NCBI GenBank assembly: GCA_963737225.1
Contig: CAVTSA010000012.1
Coordinates: forward strand, 1 to 64,000
Reading direction: 5' to 3'
Origin: CAVTSA01 sp963737225
GTDB lineage: Bacteria > Chloroflexota > Dormibacteria > Dormibacterales > Dormibacteraceae
Length of the DNA stretch: 64,000 bases
The notes under the pieces were generated by a model that saw only the letters and a program-made list of their open reading frames with translations, made no database searches and was not told the DNA's origin. A program made the translations under genes and the position numbers. Of the stretch, positions 58,654-64,000 are shown in pieces; positions within the stretch are counted from its first letter, which is position 1, and each line of letters opens with the position of its first letter.

Positions 58654-59114
58654 TGGAACCCCTGGTCTCCTCGGTGATGCACCGCAACGTGGCGGCCGTG
58701 GGTCCTCGGACCAGCTTCCAGGAGATCGCGCGGACGCTGGTCCACCGGCGGATCAGCGCGGTGCCGGTGGTGGACGCCGAGCGGCACGTGCTCGGTGTCG
58801 TCTCGGCCGACGACCTGCTCACCACTCGAGCCCGTCCGTTCCGCTACTCCCAGCGTGCCAGCCGCGTAGCGCCGGGACGGGCCGCCGGGCTGACCGCGGC
58901 GGAGCTGATGTCGTCGCCCGCGCTGGCCGTCCACCCCGAGACCACGATCGCGAAAGCCGCCGATTTGATGCAGGCGCGGCGCGTCAAACGGCTGCCCGTG
59001 GTCGACGAGGAACGCCGGCTGCTGGGGATCGTGGCGCGATCGGACCTGCTCGAGGTCTTCGTGGGCGGGATGCCCGGCCCCGGGGCGCAGCCAGGGCATG
59101 GGGCAGATGGCTGA
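58653..59114 (+). CDS. CBS-domain pair protein
   Basis: A 153-residue protein made of two CBS domains. The first (about 1-60) has SVMHRNVAAVGPRTSFQEIA and HRRISAVPVVDAERHVLGVV; the second (about 88-145) has ELMSSPALAVHPETTIAKAA and RRVKRLPVVDEERRLLGIVA. CBS pairs bind AMP/ATP or related nucleotides. The ATG overlaps the phosphoketolase stop by one base, and the next gene begins 16 bp before its own stop, so the three are translationally coupled. A link between energy state and the acetate pathway is the likely meaning. Confidence 0.9.
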   Translation: MEPLVSSVMHRNVAAVGPRTSFQEIARTLVHRRISAVPVVDAERHVLGVVSADDLLTTRARPFRYSQRASRVAPGRAAGLTAAELMSSPALAVHPETTIAKAADLMQARRVKRLPVVDEERRLLGIVARSDLLEVFVGGMPGPGAQPGHGADG

Positions 59115-59793
59115 TACCGGCGAGACCCGCGAGCAGGTCCGGATCCTGATCGTCGACGACCACGAGGTGGTCCGCGACGGCCTTCGGGCCATGCTCGGGG
59201 CGCAGGACGGCCTCTTCGTGGTGGGCGAGGCGGCCACTGTCCACGAGGCGGTCGCCGCCGCCGGGTCGCTCCGGCCGGACGTCGTCATCATGGACGTCCG
59301 CCTCACCGACGGGAGCGGGATCGACGCCACCCGCGAGATCCGCGCCCGGCGGCCGGAGTCGAAGGTCCTGATGCTCACCTCGTACGCGGACGACGAGGCG
59401 CTGTTCGCGTCGATCATGGCGGGGGCCAGTGGCTATGTGTTGAAGCAGATCCGGATGGGGGAGCTGGTGAACGCGGTGAGAGCGGTCGCCCGGGGCCAGA
59501 GCCTGCTCGATCCGGCGGTCACTTCGGCGGTGCTCGACCGCCTGCGCAGGGGCAAGCACCTGCTGCGCGACGAGAAGCTGTCGCGACTCACGCCGCAGGA
59601 GGAGCGGATCCTGGAGCTGGTCGCGCAGGGACAGACCAATCGTGACATCGGGGTCGCGCTCCACCTGGCGGAGAAGACGGTGAAGAACTACGTCAGCACC
59701 ATCCTCTCCAAGCTGGAGGTGGCGCGCCGGGCGGAGGCCGCGGCGTACCTGGCACGTCACACCGCCACCCCGGGATCCTCGGCTCCGGGCTGA
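59098..59793 (+). CDS. NarL/DevR-like response regulator
   Basis: A 231-residue regulator. The receiver (about residues 14-130) has VRILIVDDHEVVRDGLRAML with the Asp pair, the phospho-acceptor in VVIMDVRLTDGSG (Asp64-65 region), Thr in VLMLTSYADDEA and Lys in GYVLKQIRMGEL. The HTH has LSRLTPQEERILELVAQGQT and LHLAEKTVKNYVSTILSKLE with final VARRAEAAAYL. VKNYVSTILSKL matches DevR/DosR-type HTH sequences of the hypoxia/NO dormancy response. It lies at the end of the phosphoketolase operon. The PAS-PAS-GAF kinase upstream is the obvious partner. Confidence 0.9.
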   Translation: MGQMADTGETREQVRILIVDDHEVVRDGLRAMLGAQDGLFVVGEAATVHEAVAAAGSLRPDVVIMDVRLTDGSGIDATREIRARRPESKVLMLTSYADDEALFASIMAGASGYVLKQIRMGELVNAVRAVARGQSLLDPAVTSAVLDRLRRGKHLLRDEKLSRLTPQEERILELVAQGQTNRDIGVALHLAEKTVKNYVSTILSKLEVARRAEAAAYLARHTATPGSSAPG

Positions 59794-59818
59794 GCCTGAG
59801 GAACGGCCGGGCGCCAGG

Positions 59819-60232
59819 TCAGCGGGCGACCAGCACCGGCCCGCGCGCGAGGTGGATCACCCGGTACGCGACGCTTCCCAGGATGAGGCCTCCGACCGCG
59901 GTCCTGCCGTGCGAACCGAGGACCACGAGATCGGCGCCCTGGGACTCGGCCTGATCCCAGATCGCGTCCGCCACCTGCCCGTGGAGCGCGTGGGTGACGA
60001 CCCCCGAGGCCTCGATCCCCTGCCCGCGGAGGCGGTCCACGGCGCCGTCGACAAGGGCCTTCGCCTCCTCCTCGTCGGTCAGATACCAGTCGGCTCCGCG
60101 AGCCACCATGTGCTCGCGGACGTGCATCACCTGCACCGACCCCTTGGAGAGCGCGGCGAGGCCGCCCGCCTGCTCCAGGGCACGGCCGGCCGGCTCCGAC
60201 TCGTCGATCGCCACCAGCAGCTTCTCGTACAT
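59819..60232 (-). CDS. Universal stress protein (UspA domain)
   Basis: A 137-residue single-domain UspA protein. YEKLLVAIDESEPAGRALEQ is the first strand with the nucleotide-binding Asp. The C-terminal loop LVVLGSHGRTAVGGLILGSV followed by AYRVIHLARGPVLV gives the G-x2-G-x9-G-S/T-x ATP-binding motif. I chose ATG 60232, which starts directly at the MYEKLLVA strand. Such proteins are often part of the DevR dormancy regulon in other actinobacteria, and the neighbours here fit that. Confidence 0.93.
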   Translation of the reverse strand: MYEKLLVAIDESEPAGRALEQAGGLAALSKGSVQVMHVREHMVARGADWYLTDEEEAKALVDGAVDRLRGQGIEASGVVTHALHGQVADAIWDQAESQGADLVVLGSHGRTAVGGLILGSVAYRVIHLARGPVLVAR

Positions 60233-60385
60233 GTCTCGTGACCTCGATACCGTGAACCCTGGAGTGCGGAGGGCGCTACCGGCCATGATGGTAGCCGCCC
60301 GTCTCGCGTTCGGCTTCGCCAAGTTTTTGGCACTGTCCCAGGAGGGGTAGGGCCGCCGTACCCGGAGTGCCGGTCCAGGTTTTGC

Positions 60386-61141
60386 TCAGAGCGGAGCGAG
60401 CCAGAGGCGGATCGCGAAGCCGGCGCCCATCAGCGCCACCGCCCAGCGGAGCAGCCACGACGGCAGCCGGCGGGCCACCGGCGGTCCCAGCAGGCCGCCT
60501 ACGAACAGGCCCAGCGACAGGGGCAGCACGTCGAGCCAGCGGACGCGCCCGGACAGCGCGAAGACGGCGGCGGAGACGACGCAGGCCGCTCCGATCAACA
60601 CGTTCTTGAGCGCGTTGGAGTGGAGGAAGCTGGGGTCGACCAGGACCAACAGGAGGACCAGCGTCAGCACGCCCGAACCGGCGCCGAAGTAGCCGTTGTA
60701 GAGCGAGGCCAGGAACAGCCCCGCTCCCACGAAGAGAGGCGTGGCCCGACCGAGGCGTGCACCTGCGGCGTTCCTCAACCAGCCTTGCGCCACCAGCGCC
60801 ACCGATCCCCCGGCGAGCAGAAACGGGACCAGGCGCGCGAACACGCCGGGGGGCGTCGTAAGGAGCAGCGCGGCGCCCGCGACCCCGCCCAAAATGGCCG
60901 CCGGCACCCAGCGCCTCACCCATTCCCACCGGCCCGCCAGCTCGGGTCGAGAGCTGAGCGCCGCCCCCGGTAGGCAGGCGACCACCGCCACCGAGTTGGC
61001 GATGGACGCCGGCAGCGGGGGGACACCCGCCAGCAGCAGGGCCGGGTAGGACACCAGGGTGGTGATTCCTCCCGCAGTCCCCACGATCCCGGCCAGGACG
61101 CCCGCACCGGCCAGCAGCGCCGCTGTCGCTACCGCTCCCAC
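60386..61141 (-). CDS. TauE/SafE family membrane transporter
   Basis: A 251-residue protein with about eight hydrophobic helices. LAGIVGTAGGITTLVSYPAL in the first helix pair and LYNGYFGAGSGVLTLVLLLV in the second half are the two inverted repeats of the TauE/SafE (DUF81) family, with the typical GxGG-like and GYFGAGxG motifs. Members export sulfite, sulfonates or related anions. The substrate here is unknown. It starts at ATG 61141 and is 76 bp from the aldo/keto reductase on the same strand. Confidence 0.88.
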   Translation of the reverse strand: MGAVATAALLAGAGVLAGIVGTAGGITTLVSYPALLLAGVPPLPASIANSVAVVACLPGAALSSRPELAGRWEWVRRWVPAAILGGVAGAALLLTTPPGVFARLVPFLLAGGSVALVAQGWLRNAAGARLGRATPLFVGAGLFLASLYNGYFGAGSGVLTLVLLLVLVDPSFLHSNALKNVLIGAACVVSAAVFALSGRVRWLDVLPLSLGLFVGGLLGPPVARRLPSWLLRWAVALMGAGFAIRLWLAPL

Positions 61142-61217
61142 CGACTCCCCATGTCCCGAAAACGATCACCGAGCGGGCGGGTTATGGGGAGCCGGGATTC
61201 TCCTGCCTGCCGGCGTC

Positions 61218-62189
61218 CTACCAGGCGTAGTGCTCGGGCGCGGTTTTGTGGCCCGGGAAGATCGCATCCAGCCGGTCCAGCGCCGCCGCATCGAGCTTGA
61301 CCGAGAGCGCACGGACCCCGGAGTCCAGCTGCTCCTGGGTGCGCGGGCCGACGATCGGCGCGGTCACGCCCTCCTGATGCAGCAGCCAGCCCAGGGCGAC
61401 CTCGCCGGGCTCCCGGCCGAGCTCGGCGCAGAAGTCCTCGTAGGCCTCGATCTGCGCCCGGTTCTGCGCCACCGCGTCCGCCGCACGCCCCTCCAGGCGG
61501 CGCCGGCCCTCGCGCTGCTTGCGCAGCACGCCCCCCAGGAGCCCGCCCTCCAGCGGCGACCAGGGGATGACCCCGATGCCGTACGCCCGCGCCGCCGGCA
61601 GCACCTCGAGCTCCACCCAGCGGGTCTTCAGGTTGTAGATCGACTGCTCGCTGACCAGCCCGGTGTACCCACGGGCCGCCGCCGCGCCCTGGGCCTGCGC
61701 CAGGTGCCAGCCGGCGAAGTTGCTGCTGCCGGCGTAGAGCACCTTGCCCTGCTGGACGGCCACCTCCATCGCCTGCCAGATCTCGTCCCAGGGAGTCTCC
61801 CGGTCGACGTGGTGGAACTGATAAAGGTCGATGTGGTCGGTCTGCAGCCGCTTGAGGCTGGCGTCCAGCGCGTTGCGGATGTTGAGCGCCGACAGCTTCG
61901 ACTCGTTGGGCCAGTCACCCATCGCCCCGTACAGCTTGGTGGCCAGCACCGTCCTCTCCCGGCGACCGCCGCCGGTTGCGAACCAGCGGCCGAGCACCTC
62001 CTCGGTCGCACCGTGGCCCAGCGAGCCGCCGTACCGGTTGGCGGTGTCGAAGAAGTTGATCCCCTGCTCGTGCGCCGAGTCCATCAGCGAGTGCGCCTCG
62101 GGTTCCGGCGTCAACGCGCCGAAGTTCATCGTGCCCAGGCAGATGCGGCTGACCAGAACGCCGGAACGACCGAGGTGCGTGAATTCCAT
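61218..62189 (-). CDS. Aldo/keto reductase
   Basis: A 323-residue (beta/alpha)8 oxidoreductase. FTHLGRSGVLVSRICLGTMN, the NAD(P)H signature NFFDTANRYG with the catalytic Asp and Tyr, and KRLQTDHIDLYQFHHVDRET with the active-site His are visible. RYGIGVIPWSPLEGGLLGG and the C-terminal PIVGPRTQEQLDSG region bind the cofactor. It reduces aldehydes or ketones with NADPH. It starts at ATG 62189, 41 bp from the YCII gene on the same strand. Confidence 0.93.
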   Translation of the reverse strand: MEFTHLGRSGVLVSRICLGTMNFGALTPEPEAHSLMDSAHEQGINFFDTANRYGGSLGHGATEEVLGRWFATGGGRRERTVLATKLYGAMGDWPNESKLSALNIRNALDASLKRLQTDHIDLYQFHHVDRETPWDEIWQAMEVAVQQGKVLYAGSSNFAGWHLAQAQGAAAARGYTGLVSEQSIYNLKTRWVELEVLPAARAYGIGVIPWSPLEGGLLGGVLRKQREGRRRLEGRAADAVAQNRAQIEAYEDFCAELGREPGEVALGWLLHQEGVTAPIVGPRTQEQLDSGVRALSVKLDAAALDRLDAIFPGHKTAPEHYAW

Positions 62190-62230
62190 TGCCCCAACAT
62201 GCACCGACCGGGCCGGCCGGTGACGGGTGG

Positions 62231-62557
62231 CTAACGCGCCGCGGGAGGGCCGGGAAGCGCGTCGGGTCGTCGCAGCCAGAGCTGCCAGGGCTTGATGCTG
62301 CGGCTGATGAGCACAGTCCCGTCCCAAGGGTCGGGCGCCAGGCGGAGGTGGACCGAGGCGACGTCGTCGGCTTCCACCACCAGGATCGCGTGATCGCCGT
62401 CGCCCTCGCCGACAGGTCCGCCGAGGACGACGAAACCGTCCTCGACCAGCCGATCCATGAACGCCGCATGTTCGGTCCAGCCCGCCTGCTCGCGTCGCGA
62501 CCGGTTGGGATCCCACGCCGGCCCCGCCACCAGCTCGACGAGAAAGTAGCTCGTCAT
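62231..62557 (-). CDS. YCII-related domain protein
   Basis: A 108-residue protein. MTSYFLVELVAGPAWDPNRS opens the ferredoxin-like fold, HAAFMDRLVEDGFVVLGGPV carries the typical second helix and strand, and DGDHAILVVEADDVASVHLR the third. It ends with a Trp-rich strand (KPWQLWLRRPDAL). It is a YCII-type protein of the kind often encoded near oxidoreductases. No catalytic role is known. It is on the same strand as, and 61 bp from, the permease gene. Confidence 0.8.
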   Translation of the reverse strand: MTSYFLVELVAGPAWDPNRSRREQAGWTEHAAFMDRLVEDGFVVLGGPVGEGDGDHAILVVEADDVASVHLRLAPDPWDGTVLISRSIKPWQLWLRRPDALPGPPAAR

Positions 62558-62618
62558 GAGCCCAGCCTAGACGGACGTTCAGGCCGGGGACTGCACGCAG
62601 CCCCCGGCCCGAGCCCGC

Positions 62619-64000
62619 TCAACCGGCGGATTCGAAGTGCGCCGCGATATCCCTCGCCTTCCCCGGGTTCGCCCGCCGGTAGGCGAAATACCAGACGAGG
62701 CCGATCAGCGCCCAGGCGAAGAAGACATAGGGGAGCCAGGCCGCGACGCCGGTCAGCGCCGGGAACAGACCGCCCGGGATCAGCTGCGGCAGCCAGCTGG
62801 ACCAGAACACGAGCGCCATCATCACGGCGCCGATGCCTCCCACCACCGCGAACTGGATCCACTGCAGCCCCTGTCTGGCGAGCCAGACCGGTGCCGCGAT
62901 GCAGACCAGGACGTAGGCGAGCATGAAGCCGAACGCAGCTACCGATCCCGACCACCCGGTGAGCTCGATGAAGTTGACCCGTGCCAGGTTGCAGATGAAA
63001 GAGAAGAGGAAGCTGATCGCCGCGACCACGAACAGGGCCACGTAGGGCGTCCGCCACGTCGGATGCGTACGCTGCAGGGCCGGCACCCCGAGGCCGTCAT
63101 GAGCCATCGCGAACGCGATCCGGCCGGCCGCGTTGATGCAGGCCAGCGTGCAGGCGAAGGTGCTGCAGGTGATGCCCAGGGCGATCACCGGGGCCAGCGC
63201 GTGCAACCCGCCCATTTCAGCCAGCTGGGGCAGCGGCGCGGTGGCGGCGGCGAAGCCGGGCTTGGTCCCCTGGAAGCCGTAGACCTGGGAGTAGGAGACG
63301 ATCAAGTAGAAGATCCCGACCACGATGCAGCTGAGCATGATGGCGCGGCCGATCGCCTTAAACGGGTTTCGAGCCTCCATCCCCAGCGACCCGGCGCTCT
63401 CGAACCCCACGAACGCGAAGATCGATAGCACGACCCCGACCAGTACGCCTCCCGGCGTGATGCCCTTCAGCGTGAGCTGCTTCACGTCGAAGACGCCGCC
63501 CTTGTGCACCCAGATCGTGATGCAGAGGAACAGGATGATGCAGATCGAGATCCCTTCCAGTACCAGACTGGTGCGGGCCGAGATGCCCATGCCCAGGACC
63601 GCGATCGTCGTTGGGACGACAAAGTCGAAGATGATCAACCCGGTGTAGACCCACACGTTGTTGTCCGGCACGCCGAAATACGACAGGAAGTTGTTGCCGA
63701 AGATCGCGAAGCCGGTGATGGTGGCGATGGCGGTCGCTATGTAGCCGAGCTGCAGCCCCCAGCCGGCCATGTGGCCGCCGAGCGGCCCCAGGCCGCGCGC
63801 CACCCAGACATAGAAAGACCCGGCCGAGTTCATCCGGCGGGCGAACTGGATGGCGCACCAGCCGACGCAGAGCATGAGCACCATCGCGATCAAGAAGGAG
63901 AGCCAGGTGCCGTTGCCGGCACTCACGAAGACGAGCAGCGGGAGCAGTGCCATGGCCGCGGTGGGAGCCGCGTTGGCCACCGACTGCGCCAGGACCTCCG
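62619..64000 (-). CDS. APC-superfamily amino acid permease (partial, 5' end beyond window)
   Basis: The gene runs off the right edge, so the start is missing. About 460 residues are visible with 11 to 12 hydrophobic helices. The segment VSAGNGTWLSFLIAMVLMLC, the RMNSAGSFYVWVARGLGPLG motif (typical APC R(M)xSAGGxYxxV) and FVGFESAGSLGMEARNPFKA (the APC fold's unwound TM6 region) identify the amino acid/polyamine family. The C-terminal tail is basic (YRRANPGKARDIAAHF). The substrate is unknown. Confidence 0.9.
   Translation of the reverse strand, partial: EVLAQSVANAAPTAAMALLPLLVFVSAGNGTWLSFLIAMVLMLCVGWCAIQFARRMNSAGSFYVWVARGLGPLGGHMAGWGLQLGYIATAIATITGFAIFGNNFLSYFGVPDNNVWVYTGLIIFDFVVPTTIAVLGMGISARTSLVLEGISICIILFLCITIWVHKGGVFDVKQLTLKGITPGGVLVGVVLSIFAFVGFESAGSLGMEARNPFKAIGRAIMLSCIVVGIFYLIVSYSQVYGFQGTKPGFAAATAPLPQLAEMGGLHALAPVIALGITCSTFACTLACINAAGRIAFAMAHDGLGVPALQRTHPTWRTPYVALFVVAAISFLFSFICNLARVNFIELTGWSGSVAAFGFMLAYVLVCIAAPVWLARQGLQWIQFAVVGGIGAVMMALVFWSSWLPQLIPGGLFPALTGVAAWLPYVFFAWALIGLVWYFAYRRANPGKARDIAAHFESAG

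Noticed and set aside
1..64000. tRNA, rRNA, CRISPR arrays, intact insertion sequences, prophage genes
   Set aside because: I found no tRNA-like cloverleaf, repeat-spacer series, transposase or phage structural gene. The only mobile-like item is the DUF222 fragment, and the holin-like domain is part of a cellular fusion protein.

Overview
The window is 64 kb of high-GC bacterial chromosome with no rRNA, tRNA, CRISPR array or intact insertion sequence. Gene content points to an actinobacterium or a neighbouring high-GC soil lineage such as the Chloroflexota/Dormibacterota group: deazaflavin-type nitroreductase, VapBC, DUF1269, DUF2252, a GH15 enzyme, SHOCT protein, encapsulin with DyP peroxidase, DUF2277, DUF222, a DevR/NarL-like regulator and many apparently leaderless promoters. 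The phylum cannot be fixed from the sequence alone.

Layout. 0.7-5.3 kb: MarR regulator, small membrane protein, then a tight run DUF523-DUF1722 protein / photolyase (frameshifted) / deazaflavin-type reductase, followed by VapBC. 5.4-10.8 kb: DUF1269, AraC, SulP (frameshifted), M48 protease and DUF6325. 10.9-16.9 kb: a regulator cluster with a receiver-less LuxR, a receiver-only protein, two NarL-type regulators (one with a Glu in place of the phospho-acceptor Asp) and a two-gene unit in which a cobalamin-binding protein overlaps a MerR-PAS-PAS-GAF protein (a split CarH-like module). 17-30 kb: MFS exporter, GH15, NDH-2, DUF2252, small membrane proteins, second DUF1269, K+ channel, a large membrane protein, ClC and HdeD. 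30-43 kb: second DUF6325, SHOCT, MBL hydrolase, AI-2E transporter, an atypical P-type ATPase, ornithine carbamoyltransferase (frameshifted), a holin-like/phosphodiesterase fusion, a sulfatase with its formylglycine-generating enzyme, and a Cys-rich protein. 43-52.5 kb: CBS-BON proteins, truncated DUF222 gene with an SOS box, ArsR-SRPBCC regulator and epimerase, DyP-encapsulin, SDR and TetR with a double operator. 52.5-64 kb: DUF2277, acetate kinase, PAS-PAS-GAF histidine kinase, phosphoketolase-CBS-DevR-like operon, universal stress protein, TauE, aldo/keto reductase and an amino-acid permease cut by the window end.

The strongest observation is a bipartite promoter repeated upstream of about 16 genes or operons between 6 and 43 kb. 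A TYTGTCYAR element starts 47-49 bp (exactly 48 in 11 cases) before a -10-like hexamer, on both strands, with no -35 box. It would join stress, membrane, ion-transport and envelope genes into one regulon, with several of the transcripts probably leaderless. The regulator is not identified; the NarL-type regulators or the cobalamin/MerR pair inside the region are candidates only. The 53-60 kb block reads as a phosphoketolase/acetate-kinase fermentation module with its own sensor kinase and response regulator. Five apparent single-base indels break three otherwise well-conserved genes, so either sequencing error or recent decay must be considered.
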